A stretch of 64,000 nt of DNA from Pyropia yezoensis. Taxonomy: Eukaryota > Rhodophyta > Bangiophyceae > Bangiales > Bangiaceae. Below the pieces are notes generated by a model. That model had not been told where the DNA came from. It did not search any database and worked only from the letters and a program-made list of their open reading frames with translations. This document shows, one piece after another, positions 43,856 to 53,967 of the stretch; position 1 is the stretch's first letter, and each line of letters begins with the position of its first letter. The translations under genes were made by a program, and so were the position numbers. The DNA is taken from contig CM020620.1 of the NCBI GenBank assembly GCA_009829735.1, positions 13,885,420 to 13,949,419 on the forward strand, given 5' to 3'.

Positions 43856-44692
43856 CTACTCCCGGCGCGGACGCTGTGCCGCGGGAGCGTCCTCCAGCGC
43901 TGCCTCCGCGGCACGACGGGAACCGGAGGAAGGCGGGATGACGTAGTGCGGTGGGCGCGGCGCATCCAGGTATGACGCCATCGGAGTAGTACCGGTAGTT
44001 GCCGGGCGCTCCCGCTCATCCAGATATGCCTGTCGGCGCCCCTGGAAGCCAGTGAAGGTCTCTGACCACTGCTGGGCCAAGCCATGCCGCGTCAAAGTCG
44101 CCAGAAGTTCGCCAATCACCGGGCTGTCCGACATCTGGCCGCTGTCCGCGCAAGCAAACACCCGGTCAACCACGTTGTTCAAGACGCTGGCGTAAGTACC
44201 CAGCACCAGGGAAGACCCGACGCCTTCAACCTGCACCGGAAGACGACCCAGCTGGTCTTCAATCATACCGACGTCGTACTGGTCGCATGTCGGGCCACCT
44301 TGGTTCAGGTACCAGTCAGGCACCCGGAAGCGGGTAAGGCGCAGAGTCGGCGCCGGGATCTCGAACCGCCCCGAGGATGCCACTACCGGACGGTCCACAA
44401 CAGCCCCAGAAACCGGAGTCCCCAACTCCAGCGGAGGCACAGGGCCGCCGACGTTTGAAGAAGGCGCCCGAGGTTGAACGGCCGGAGTAGTCGGCGACCG
44501 CACGGCCACCCCCAGACTCGCTGCAGACAAGCGCGGTGCCGGAGGAGCTTGAAGTACCGGCACAGACGGAGCGGAACGCAAACGCGCCGGCGACGGTCCA
44601 GGAGAAGCCACCGGGACGACAGGTGCAACAGGAGCAAGCGGAGCCGCCGCAGACGCCCGACCGACCGCCGCGGCCCATCCCGACTCTTGCAC
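43856..44692 (-). CDS. Antisense open frame between pol and LTR2 (copy A)
   Basis: A minus-strand frame fills nearly the whole pol-LTR gap. It is open from just after a TAG near 44835 to 43856, about 325 codons. There is no competing sense gene, so it is not a coding shadow. The first ~180 codons are Ala/Pro/Val-rich. The rest looks globular (PDWYLNQGGPTCDQYD, SSLVLGTYASVLNNVV, GELLATLTRHGLAQQW). Caveat: the first in-frame ATG is at 44266, which would give only 136 residues; the 44692 start is GTG. An upstream spliced ATG exon from antisense LTR2 transcription is possible but unproven. Similar antisense frames near the 3' LTR are known in some plant Ty3/gypsy elements. No family recognised. 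Confidence 0.35.
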   Translation of the reverse strand: MQESGWAAAVGRASAAAPLAPVAPVVPVASPGPSPARLRSAPSVPVLQAPPAPRLSAASLGVAVRSPTTPAVQPRAPSSNVGGPVPPLELGTPVSGAVVDRPVVASSGRFEIPAPTLRLTRFRVPDWYLNQGGPTCDQYDVGMIEDQLGRLPVQVEGVGSSLVLGTYASVLNNVVDRVFACADSGQMSDSPVIGELLATLTRHGLAQQWSETFTGFQGRRQAYLDERERPATTGTTPMASYLDAPRPPHYVIPPSSGSRRAAEAALEDAPAAQRPRRE

Positions 44693-44831
44693 CGGCGGCC
44701 CAGTTGGCAGAACATCGAGGGCGATCGGAGCAGGTGATCGTGACCGGGGTGAAGACGCTCGACCTCGGCACCGGTGTGGACGTGCTCGAGGCTGTGCACG
44801 GTGGCACCTGGTTCGGCCCGAGGACGTGCCG

Positions 44832-44846
44832 GACTAGGGAGGGAGC
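44832..44846 (+). promoter_or_regulatory. Polypurine tract before LTR2
   Basis: GACTAGGGAGGGAGC lies immediately 5' of the LTR start at 44849. It is the expected site for plus-strand priming. The same tract precedes LTR3. Confidence 0.6.
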
Positions 44847-44848
44847 TA

Positions 44849-45419
44849 TGTAGCATCCCTGGCCCCGACTCGGCGCCGACCCGGGACTACAACCAGAGGG
44901 CACCAGGTGCCAGAACACGCCCGCCGTGTGGTGATGGTTGGCGGCCGTGGCCCGTGCCCGGCACTGGGATGCGGTGGACTACGCTATCCACACGTAAGAG
45001 AGGGATTTCTGATGGGGTTTTGCATACTTGTGAGGGACTTGATTTGAGAGAAATTGAGTGTGAGATTAGTGAGTGGGAATAGAATTAGTAGTGATAGTGG
45101 CCCCCGACCTGACGAGGTTAGACTCGGGTCGGGGCCACTCGGGGTTATGGGGGGGCTACCTGGCCAACGTGCCGAGGCTCCCCCAGATGCACGTTAAGAG
45201 GGACAGCGAGGCGCCCTTGGCCCGCGCCCTCAGGAAAAAGACAACTGCGCGTTTGCTTTCCTCTTCCCCGTGTGCACTACCGTGCGTATCTGTTTGCTCT
45301 GCGAGCAGGCACGTGAGGCAACAGGCATACCATTCTCGTAGTTCCCCTTTCTGTGTTACCTGTCCCTTTCCCCCGAGGGATATTGACACGTGTCTGAGAG
45401 GATCGAGTTTTATACCACA
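44849..45419 (+). repeat. LTR2 (shared middle LTR, 571 bp)
   Basis: Acts as 3' LTR of copy A and 5' LTR of copy B. It is the only LTR of the three with CGACTCGGCGCC near its start and CACGTAAGAG, i.e. two private changes. Confidence 0.95.
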
Positions 45420-45631
45420 TACTTGGTGGAGCAGCAGGGGACTGTCGGAGTGTTTGAGAGGAGACATTTGGGAGCAGCGTTTGGGTTGTTCCTGTTCTGT
45501 CTTTTTCTGTGGTTTGGGAATTATTTTCACCCGTTCACGGGAATCCCATTCCTGGCTCTCCAACCCCTCTCTTGTGGTCTTGCGATCTTTGGACACGCAG
45601 GCAACTGGACTGTGGCTGTCAAGAGACCAAC

Positions 45632-46099
45632 ATGGCTACCCTCCCTGGCACGACGGTGCCCGAAGGGGTAGACCCCGCGTCCCTTGACGCATCCCTGGTC
45701 ACCGCGGGGGACGGTGCCCAACCCGGCGTTCTCCCTACGGGTGAAGCAGACCTGGGTGTGACATCCGGTAGCGGACTGGAGTCTACAGGCGGCCAAGCAC
45801 CTCCTGCTCCCGTTCCTCCGGCTGTTCCTCCTGTGGGAGCCACCCCGGGGTCAACGGCGTTTGAGTCCGCTCGCAGCAGACGTCTCCCTCCTGTCGGTTC
45901 TACTCCTCAACCTCCAGCGATAGCCCCTCGTGTGTTTACTTCTGGACCCACACATGGCAGCTGGGTGTATAGACCTCTTCCTGTGGGCACTAGCAGTGCC
46001 AGAGGCACCGCTGTGACTGGTTCTACGGGTCTCCCTGAGACCTCGACTCCTGGAACCGGCCAAGCTTCCCCTTGCATCCTATGGGGCAAGGAGCTCTAA
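45632..46099 (+). CDS. gag: gag N-terminal frame (copy B)
   Basis: Identical to copy A at 37869-38336, including the terminal LWGKEL-stop and the overlap with the +1 frame. Confidence 0.6.
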   Translation: MATLPGTTVPEGVDPASLDASLVTAGDGAQPGVLPTGEADLGVTSGSGLESTGGQAPPAPVPPAVPPVGATPGSTAFESARSRRLPPVGSTPQPPAIAPRVFTSGPTHGSWVYRPLPVGTSSARGTAVTGSTGLPETSTPGTGQASPCILWGKEL

Positions 46100-47387
46100 G
46101 ACCGGTAACCGGAGCAGCCGGAGGCGTCGGCGTCGTCGCCGTCGCTCTAGCACCAGCGAGACCAGTTCCTCCAGCTCTGAGGAGGGATATGACTGGGATG
46201 CATCTCCCGGTCCCACCCGGCGCAGGCTAGTCGAGTTTGACTTCCCTGCCCACCAAGTGGGAGATGCCACCCTGAACAAGGTCACGTATTGGGGTAACTA
46301 CCGGCTGGAGAACCAAGACCAAGGTTACACCCGGAAGATGGCCAAGAAGATGGCATCCCTGAACCGGCGAATGCAGCCGAGCTTCGGGGGACATCCTAAG
46401 TTTTCCGGGAAGAGACCGGCGCTTCTCTTTGCCTTCCTGCGCCGGTTTGTCAAGGCATGCAATGACAACGATGTGTCCGAGGGCAAGGCTCTCTACCTCC
46501 TGGTTAACTTCATGACCGGAGAAGCGGAACAGCGGTTTGCACAGGTTCTACCAGACTCTGCCGGACACATTGTCGGGCGTACCGTTGGGAGTTATCCGGA
46601 GGCGGTCAACTGGCTCCTGTCCAGCTACGCTGACGCGGACTCCCTACGTAAAGCAGTCGGCAGGCTGAACCGGGCAACCATGGAGAGACAAGAGACTCCA
46701 GAGGCCTTCGCCCGTCGTGTCCGGGAGATGAGCGAGGCTTGTGGCAACGTTTACCCTGAGGACAGGCTCAAGATGATTTTCTCGGAAGGGCTTCCTGAAT
46801 ATCTTCAAGTGGATGCGGAGAACTACAACCAGGAACATCAAGAACATACCTTCCAGCAGTTGATGGCCTACACCCAGGGCAAGTACCGGCAAGCCAGGGC
46901 CCTCCAAGCTCCCATGGTATCAACCCCCAAGCCGTTGTCGCGAGTTCGTCCCGGACCCGACAAGTATAAGGGAGGTGATAGCCCTGTACCGGTACTCGCA
47001 GTTGGCGAGGCCTCACCCGTGGGGTCAGGGGACAAGTGAGGCGGCTTCGTTTCTAAGGAGCAACCTTCCCTGGTCGCTCCCAAGCAGGTCAAGAACCAGC
47101 GGTTCCGGTCTTGCTGGCTGTGCCAGAAGGAGGACCACCAGTCCTACCAGTGCCCGACCATTCCCAAGGATCTCCAGGAGAAACTCAAGCGTCAGGGACT
47201 GGTGTTTGCAAAGGCGGTCAACTGGGCTGACCGGCGAGCACCCTCCAAGATGGACAAGGCACAGGTACACGCAATCCGAGTGGCAACCTTACAGAGCATC
47301 ACGGAGGCTCTGGCAAGGGAAGCTCCTACGGACTTTGACCTGGAGACCGAAACCTCTCAGGACTCTTCGGACCCGGGAAACGAGTAG
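46100..47387 (+). pseudogene. gag: gag body with in-frame TGA and CCHC knuckle (copy B)
   Basis: Same structure as 38337-39624, with TGA at 47037-47039, the zinc knuckle after it and TAG at 47385-47387. No difference from copy A was seen by eye. Confidence 0.75.
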
Positions 47388-47515
47388 GGCAGGCGCTCTC
47401 CCCGAGTGTCTTCCCGAATCTCCAACGGCAGGGTGCTTCTACCCGTTCTCCCCTTGCGTGCCGGGAGAAAGGACGGCAGTTACCTGCTCAACTGGTAGCC
47501 GCCTGGACACCCTGT

Positions 47516-48233
47516 TTGTTCAAGGGGACCTTGCTCGTCCTGCGTAAGGAAAACGTCAAGATTAATGCTCGTATGCGTGTGGGGGATAGCCTCCCCCAAG
47601 CTGTTCGCCGGTGGTTGACACGGGAGCCGGACCAAGCGTCATCACTGAAACCTGTTACCTCCGGGCTGGGGTCGACATGCCTGGAGAGCGCCTACCAAAA
47701 CCCACATTGTCGACGCATCAGGTCGAACCCTACGACCGCTGGGCCGCCTTCCCGTCGCCATCTATGTCAACAATGAACCAATGCTTTTTCCCTTTCAAGT
47801 AGTCAAGACCCTATCAGTCCCCCTTATCCTAGGCTGGGACTTCCAGAAGCAGCATGTCAAGAGCATCCTACCCGGAGAAGGGAAGGTGCAGTTCAACCAT
47901 GGGTTTGTGTCACCGGTATTGGAGCATCTGGACGCCAAGGTTCGTGTAGCCAAGAACAAGAGGGAACACATCCCACCCTCTACCTTGACTCTCTTCAAAC
48001 CGGTGCTCCTACCTCCTCGCTCGGAGACCAAGGTTCAAGTAACGACCCGGATTGCAGGTCAATGCCTGATCTACGGGCGTAAGGAATTTCTGGCAAAACA
48101 CCGGTTATACTTGGCCCACGGACATCCCAAGAAGGTAGAAAGGCACACCCCGTTCTCGGTGCTGATCGTCAACGTGAGCCGGAAGCCAATAACCCTCGCC
48201 AAGGGCACCCGAGTTGGTACAGCAGAGCCTTAG
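47516..48233 (+). pseudogene. pro: Aspartic protease region, frameshifted (copy B)
   Basis: Same frame breaks as copy A. The one difference, VLIVNVS here against VLIFNVS in copy A, is the first substitution met when reading the two internal regions from the 5' end. Confidence 0.7.
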
Positions 48234-48251
48234 CGGGGGTCCGCCCGTGTT

Positions 48252-51200
48252 ATGAGCAAGGAAGACCTCTTAAACCTGCAACAAGAGCTGGCATCCAACT
48301 TGACGGCCTTAGACGTACCTCCGAAACAAGAGCAGGCTGGCAGCGCTACTCCGAAGCCCGAACAAGCACCACCCGGGATGCCGAAGGTCAAACAAGAAAA
48401 TGTCCCTCCCGACTTGAAGGAGGCACTGGAGAAGCTTCTCCAGGAATATCGGCACCTGTGGTCGGGAGAGCTGGGCAAGATGGACGCCACTCTACACCGG
48501 ATTCAACTCAAGCCGGAAGCTCAGCCAGTACACCTGCAACCATACCGGGCTGGACCTCATCGCCGGGATGAGATTGAGAAGCAGGTTAACAAGATGCTCA
48601 AGATGGATGTTATCGAGCCGTCTGATGGCGAGTGGGCCTTCCCGGTGGTAGTCGTCCCGAAACCTGGCAGTCACTTCCGTTTCTGCGTTGACTACAGGCG
48701 CCTGAGCGAGATGACCATCAAGGATGTATACCCGATACCCCGGATGGATGATTGCATCGACTTTCTTGGTGATGCCACCCTCTTCTCGACGCTGGATTGT
48801 AATGCCGGTTACTGGCAGATCCCTCTGGCTGACGAGGACAAGGACAAGACCACCTTCACGTGCCACCTGGGACTATTCCGGTGCAAGCGTCTTCCTTTTG
48901 GTCTCACCAATGCTCCGGCCACCTTCCAAAGAGCCATCGACATCATCCTGTCGGGGCTAAGGTGGAGAACATGTTTGGTCTACCTGGACGACATTATAGT
49001 TTTCTCCAAGACCCCAGCGGAACACCTGGAGCACCTTCGAGAGGTCCTGGCCCTCCTGTCCAAGGCTGGAGTTACCCCCAAGGCCGAGAAGTGCCACCGG
49101 TTTGAGACTGAGGTGGAGTACCTGGGGCACGTGCTGAGTCCGGGGGAGCTCCGAGTCAATGAGAAGAACATCAAGGCCCTCCGGCATGCACGGCAACCTA
49201 AAACCCAGACGGAACTCAAGAGTTTCCTGGGTATGTGCAACGTCTACCGCCGGTTCGTAGGGGACTATGCTCTGATTGCCCGGCCATTGACCAAGCTCAC
49301 CAGCAAGAAGCTTCCCGCACAACTCCCGGTGTTCGACGAGAAGCAGACCGCGGCCTTCGAAGAGCTCAAGAAGCGCCTGACCACCACTCCAGTACTGGCG
49401 TTACCCAAGCGGGAGGGCCAGTTTGTTCTGGAGACTGATGCCTGTGGTGTCCAGGTGGGGTGCTCACTACTCCAGCAGCAACCTGATGGGCACTTCCTCC
49501 CGATAGGCTACTACAGTCGCGTCCTGACTCCAGCCGAGAAGAATTATTCCACGACGGAGCGCGAGTGCTTGGCGGTCGTGTGGGCTTGCTTCCTGTTACG
49601 TCCATATCTTGAAGGACAAGAGTTCCTCATCCGGACGGACCACGCCAGCCTAAGGTGGCTGCTATGTATGGACAGCAGCCAAGGAAGGGTCGCCCGGTGG
49701 CGCTTACGCCTTTCGGAGTTCAAGTACAAGGTGTGCACCAGAGCAGGGAGAGAGCACCACTGCGCCGACACCATGTCCCGGCTGGAGACTCCTGCAGCCG
49801 ACACCGGTCCTATTCCGGAGGAAATACCTTGCTTCATCCTCCCGAATGTTGGACGTGGCTGGCATGCTCCCCTGTATGAGACACCTGAAGCTCATCAACC
49901 GGTGACCATTCACCGGATGCTGGAGGCACAACTGACAGATCCTCAATGCTTGGAGCTTCGCCACCAAATGGACCTGAACCGGAACAGTCGTTTCTCCGAG
50001 TCTACAGATGGACTCCTGGTACGGGTGTCACCCTTCGATGGGGCAACTCAAGTCTACGTACCCCGAAGTCTGCGAGCTGACATCCTACGCCTGGAGCACT
50101 CGTCTCCCCAGGACGGACATCCTGGCATCAATCGGATGTATGCTTCAATGCGACGACATTACTACTGGGAAACCATGGCCAGCGACGTCCATAAGCACCT
50201 GGAGGCTTGTGTTTCTTGTGTAAGGAACCGGTTGTCCCAGAGGAAGAAGACTTCTAAGCTACGCCTGTTCCCGGCGGCGGAGCCCTTTGCAAGCTTAAGC
50301 ATGGACATCCTGGGGCCCCTATCTGAAACATCCAGCGGCAACATATACCTGCTCATCATTTGTGACCGGTTCTCCAAGTTTACTCGAGCAATCCCGCTGA
50401 GGACCATTACGGCTCTGGATGTCACGTCAGCCTTCTGCGAGTACTGGATAGCTGCCTATGGCCCTCCAGACTCCGTCTTAACAGACAATGGCCCCCAGTT
50501 TGCACCCCTGTTCTTCCAAGGAGTCTGTGACCTGATGGGCATCAAGAACTTGTTCACCACGACGTACCACCCGCAAACGAACGGCCAGGTGGAACGATTC
50601 AACCGGACCCTAGTGGATATGCTACGGCACTACGTGGAAGAGCACCAAGAAGACTGGGATGAGCTCCTGGCTGTCCTTACTCTAGCCTACAACTCCCGAG
50701 TTCACCGGACAACGGGGGTCGCTCCACTCGACTTTGTCACCCCAAGGCGGCTGACCAACTTCTCCCTGGAAAGAATACCAGACGGTCTCCAGCCTGCATT
50801 GAAGTCAGGTCCCAAGGCCAAGGATGAGTTCCTGGAACAACTGAAGCTCCTGCTCCCCAGAGTCAAGGAGTCAATCTCAAAGACCCAAGAGCGATACAAG
50901 CGGGACTATGACAAGGGAGTCCGGGAAAAGAACAAGGAACTGGGTGGTGCCGACTGGGTTTTTGTGGACAACCAGAGCAAGACCCGGGGGAAGCTGGACT
51001 CTAAGACGGATGGACCTTATGAGATCCTGAATACGGATGGCTGGACCTTCCTTCTAGACGTGGATGGCTCCCCGTACCGGGTGAGCAGCGACCATGTCAC
51101 CCGAGCTCCACCGCCAAGCAAACGGGACTTGACCCGGCGCAAGCGGGCCGCAGTACCCTGGCTATCCCAAGAAGAAGGCGGGGAATATGTCTACGTCGAG

Positions 51201-51473
51201 TTTGTCGACCATGCCTGGAGAGACGGGCGCTTGTACCTGCGAGTACGCTGGTTCGGTTTTAACCCGGCAGATGTTACCTGGGAACCCTCAAACCGGTTAC
51301 CCATCGCGGACGTCTGCGCCTACACGCGACGGAACGGGATTGAGGGCACTCCGGTGGCCAGAGCCGGCAAGATCCTGGAGTCGGACTCGGAGGAGGACCA
51401 GGAGGACGGGGCCGATCAAGACCCTCAGGACGAGCCGAGCTCACCCGCAACGGATGCGGAACAAGAGGATTGA
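48252..51473 (+). CDS. pol: Pol polyprotein (copy B)
   Basis: Intact 1,073 codons, colinear with copy A. It differs from A at eight residues. It keeps the RNase H catalytic Asp506 (CADTMSRL) and the Trp of AVVWA. However it carries probable damage elsewhere: Ser for Asn in RRLNE, Ile for Thr in RAIDT, Pro for Leu in GVTLKAEKC, Gly for Arg in YRRFVRDY and Asp for Ala in SPQAGHPG. Only three silent differences were noticed, so the excess of amino-acid changes suggests neither copy has been under selection since duplication. Confidence 0.93.
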   Translation: MSKEDLLNLQQELASNLTALDVPPKQEQAGSATPKPEQAPPGMPKVKQENVPPDLKEALEKLLQEYRHLWSGELGKMDATLHRIQLKPEAQPVHLQPYRAGPHRRDEIEKQVNKMLKMDVIEPSDGEWAFPVVVVPKPGSHFRFCVDYRRLSEMTIKDVYPIPRMDDCIDFLGDATLFSTLDCNAGYWQIPLADEDKDKTTFTCHLGLFRCKRLPFGLTNAPATFQRAIDIILSGLRWRTCLVYLDDIIVFSKTPAEHLEHLREVLALLSKAGVTPKAEKCHRFETEVEYLGHVLSPGELRVNEKNIKALRHARQPKTQTELKSFLGMCNVYRRFVGDYALIARPLTKLTSKKLPAQLPVFDEKQTAAFEELKKRLTTTPVLALPKREGQFVLETDACGVQVGCSLLQQQPDGHFLPIGYYSRVLTPAEKNYSTTERECLAVVWACFLLRPYLEGQEFLIRTDHASLRWLLCMDSSQGRVARWRLRLSEFKYKVCTRAGREHHCADTMSRLETPAADTGPIPEEIPCFILPNVGRGWHAPLYETPEAHQPVTIHRMLEAQLTDPQCLELRHQMDLNRNSRFSESTDGLLVRVSPFDGATQVYVPRSLRADILRLEHSSPQDGHPGINRMYASMRRHYYWETMASDVHKHLEACVSCVRNRLSQRKKTSKLRLFPAAEPFASLSMDILGPLSETSSGNIYLLIICDRFSKFTRAIPLRTITALDVTSAFCEYWIAAYGPPDSVLTDNGPQFAPLFFQGVCDLMGIKNLFTTTYHPQTNGQVERFNRTLVDMLRHYVEEHQEDWDELLAVLTLAYNSRVHRTTGVAPLDFVTPRRLTNFSLERIPDGLQPALKSGPKAKDEFLEQLKLLLPRVKESISKTQERYKRDYDKGVREKNKELGGADWVFVDNQSKTRGKLDSKTDGPYEILNTDGWTFLLDVDGSPYRVSSDHVTRAPPPSKRDLTRRKRAAVPWLSQEEGGEYVYVEFVDHAWRDGRLYLRVRWFGFNPADVTWEPSNRLPIADVCAYTRRNGIEGTPVARAGKILESDSEEDQEDGADQDPQDEPSSPATDAEQED

Positions 51474-51618
51474 GAAGAAGGGAACGGGTATATCAAGGAA
51501 AACACGCAATGCAAGCATGGAACAATCAAGGAAAACAAGCACCCGCTCGAGCAACCCTTCTCTCCGCCTCTTCCCTCCTCACTTCCCCCAAGACTCTCAC
51601 CCTCCTTGCCTCCAAGTA

Positions 51619-52455
51619 CTACTCCCGGCGCGGACGCTGTGCCGCGGGAGCGTCCTCCAGCGCTGCCTCCGCGGCACGACGGGAACCGGAGGAAGGCGGG
51701 ATGACGTAGTGCGGTGGGCGCGGCGCATCCAGGTATGACGCCATCGGAGTAGTACCGGTAGTTGCCGGGCGCTCCCGCTCATCCAGATATGCCTGTCGGC
51801 GCCCCTGGAAGCCAGTGAAGGTCTCTGACCACTGCTGGGCCAAGCCATGCCGCGTCAAAGTCGCCAGAAGTTCGCCAATCACCGGGCTGTCCGACATCTG
51901 GCCGCTGTCCGCGCAAGCAAACACCCGGTCAACCACGTTGTTCAAGACGCTGGCGTAAGTACCCAGCACCAGGGAAGACCCGACGCCTTCAACCTGCACC
52001 GGAAGACGACCCAGCTGGTCTTCAATCATACCGACGTCGTACTGGTCGCATGTCGGGCCACCTTGGTTCAGGTACCAGTCAGGCACCCGGAAGCGGGTAA
52101 GGCGCAGAGTCGGCGCCGGGATCTCGAACCGCCCCGAGGATGCCACTACCGGACGGTCCACAACAGCCCCAGAAACCGGAGTCCCCAACTCCAGCGGAGG
52201 CACAGGGCCGCCGACGTTTGAAGAAGGCGCCCGAGGTAGAACGGCCGGAGTAGTCGGCGACCGCACGGCCACCCCCAGACTCGCTGCAGACAAGCGCGGT
52301 GCCGGAGGAGCTTGAAGCACCGGCACAGATGGAGCGGAACGCAAACGCGCCGGCGACGGTCCAGGAGAAGCCACCGGGACGACAGGTGCAACAGAAGCAA
52401 GCGGAGCCGCCGCAGACGCCCGACCGACCGCCGCGGCCCATCCCGACTCTTGCAC
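51619..52455 (-). CDS. Antisense open frame between pol and LTR3 (copy B)
   Basis: Same position, length and start caveat as the copy A frame. Four nucleotide differences between the copies were noticed here, two changing residues (Pro to Ser, Gln to Leu), and neither breaks the frame. Confidence 0.35.
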   Translation of the reverse strand: MQESGWAAAVGRASAAAPLASVAPVVPVASPGPSPARLRSAPSVPVLQAPPAPRLSAASLGVAVRSPTTPAVLPRAPSSNVGGPVPPLELGTPVSGAVVDRPVVASSGRFEIPAPTLRLTRFRVPDWYLNQGGPTCDQYDVGMIEDQLGRLPVQVEGVGSSLVLGTYASVLNNVVDRVFACADSGQMSDSPVIGELLATLTRHGLAQQWSETFTGFQGRRQAYLDERERPATTGTTPMASYLDAPRPPHYVIPPSSGSRRAAEAALEDAPAAQRPRRE

Positions 52456-52611
52456 CGGCGGCCCAGTTGGCAGAACATCGAGGGCGATCGGAGCAGGTGA
52501 TCGTGACCGGGGTGAAGACGCTCGACCTCGGCACCGGTGTGGACGTGCTCGAGGCTGTGCACGGTGGCACCTGGTTCGGCCCGAGGACGTGCCGGACTAG
52601 GGAGGGAGCTA

Positions 52612-53182
52612 TGTAGCATCCCTGGCCCCGACTTGGCGCCGACCCGGGACTACAACCAGAGGGCACCAGGTGCCAGAACACGCCCGCCGTGTGGTGATGG
52701 TTGGCGGCCGTGGCCCGTGCCCGGCACTGGGATGCGGTGGACTACGCTATCCACACGTGAGAGAGGGATTTCTGATGGGGTTTTGCATACTTGTGAGGGA
52801 CTTGATTTGAGAGAAATTGAGTGTGAGATTAGTGAGTGGGAATAGAATTAGTAGTGATAGTGGCCCCCGACCTGACGAGGTTAGACTCGGGTCGGGGCCA
52901 CTCGGGGTTATGGGGGGGCTACCTGGCCAACGTGCCGAGGCTCCCCCAGATGCACGTTAAGAGGGACAGCGAGGCGCCCTTGGCCCGCGCCCTCAGGAAA
53001 AAGACAACTGCGCGTTTGCTTTCCTCTTCCCCGTGTGCACTACCGTGCGTATCTGTTTGCTCGGCGAGCAAGCACGTGAGGCAACAGGCATACCATTCTC
53101 GTAGTTCCCCTTTCTGTGTTACCTGTCCCTTTCCCCCGAGGGATATTGACACGTGTCTGAGAGGATCGAGTTTTATACCACA
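52612..53182 (+). repeat. LTR3 (571 bp)
   Basis: Right-hand LTR of the array, followed at once by the CCAGG target duplication. Private changes are GCTCGGCGAGCAAGC in the segment where LTR1 has GCTCTGCGAGCAGGC. Confidence 0.95.
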
Positions 53183-53187
53183 CCAGG
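53183..53187. repeat. Target-site duplication CCAGG (right)
   Basis: Matches 37081-37085. Removing the array and one copy leaves the minus-strand transposase frame continuous across the site (…VALYCL then GHRRIP…). Confidence 0.95.
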
Positions 53188-53705
53188 CAATAAAGCGCAA
53201 CATACCAATCATGCAGGCGCTGGTCCAGCTCAGGATACTTACTTCCCCGGCTGTTATCCAGCGCCATGGCGTTGGCGTCACCGCCCAAATCGCAATATCG
53301 TTGAGCACTCCTCACGATGTTCCGTCCCGTATCCTTGCTGATCGGGAACGGAAGCTGGCTCAGGATGACCGCCCATGTCAATCCCGAGTCCTTGAGCCGC
53401 ACGATCTGCTTCTTCACGCCCATCGGGATTTGTTGGCGTTGCCGTGGACGCCGGCGCCCCCCCACCATCATAGCTGGCTGGGGCCCGGCGGCGTCCTCCT
53501 CAGAGTAGGATCGCCTGGGGGCCTCCGATCTAATCGACATGAAGTTGGCGCACGTCTCCGCCGCCGCTTTCGCAGCCTGCCGGACAGCATGGGGCCACTC
53601 ATGCATCATATCAGGGACAGCCCTCTCAATATTTGCCTCAATCGTAGCCGCAATGGCATCAGTGGGGGTTGATAGGGAGAGAGCCGGTTGCTGTGTATCA
53701 GCCAT
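53188..53705 (-). pseudogene. pogo/Tigger-like transposase, 5' part (N-terminal half)
   Basis: ATG at 53705 opens ~172 codons with a low-complexity N-terminus, a basic GGRRRPRQRQQ, then a CENP-B/Psq-type helix-turn-helix (IPMGVKKQIVRLKDSGLTWA ... ISKDTGRNIVRSAQ). The first helix of the second DNA-binding domain (YPELDQRLHDWYVALYCL) is cut by the LTR3 boundary. The continuation lies 16 kb away at 37085-35630. The original gene was on the minus strand, antisense to the inserted retrotransposons. Confidence 0.85.
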
Positions 53706-53765
53706 TCTTCGGAAACAGCCTCAAGGGGGGGGGGAGGAGGGGGGGGGGAGGGAGCACGTACTGCA

Positions 53766-53766
<1 letters not shown>

Positions 53767-53804
<38 letters not shown>
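53767..53804 (+). repeat. 38-base poly-G tract
   Basis: Lies just upstream of the pogo transposase start codon on the other strand. The assembled length equals that of the tract at 4571-4608. Confidence 0.9.
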
Positions 53805-53805
<1 letters not shown>

Positions 53806-53967
53806 GGGCCGTGATGCCAGCGACGGCGGTGGGTGCGACAGCGATCGCTGCCCGGGTCGTGGGGCCACCGTTAGCTGGCCCACTGGCAAATTGTGCCCAG
53901 AAATATGTTCGATTATAAATGGGTTTCAATTTCTCTCCTCGATCGACCGAGACACCACGGCTTGACT

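Larger units (their letters stand above)
37086..53182 (+). mobile_element. Tandem Ty3/gypsy chromovirus array: LTR-internal-LTR-internal-LTR
   Basis: Three 571-bp LTRs start at 37086, 44849 and 52612, an exact 7,763-bp period twice over. Internal regions are 7,192 bp each with no indel between them. By eye there are about 16 base differences. A single CCAGG target duplication flanks the whole array, so one element inserted and a second internal copy arose by unequal LTR recombination between sister or homologous chromosomes. Gene order is gag - zinc knuckle - protease - RT/RNase H - integrase - chromodomain, the order of Ty3/gypsy elements. The chromodomain at the end of Pol places it with chromoviruses. 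Composition is less GC-rich than the host DNA. Confidence 0.95.

Noticed and set aside
44849..45687. Plus-strand frames inside the LTR and leader (about 200 codons, repeated at 37310 and 45073)
   Set aside because: They run across the LTR boundary and primer-binding site, so they cannot be element genes. Repetition reflects the LTR copies.
53895..53925. Possible pogo TIR (TTCGATTATAAATGGG) beside the split transposase
   Set aside because: Only loosely similar to the 6585 TIR and in the wrong orientation for the right end of the element. No partner was found near 35.4-35.6 kb.
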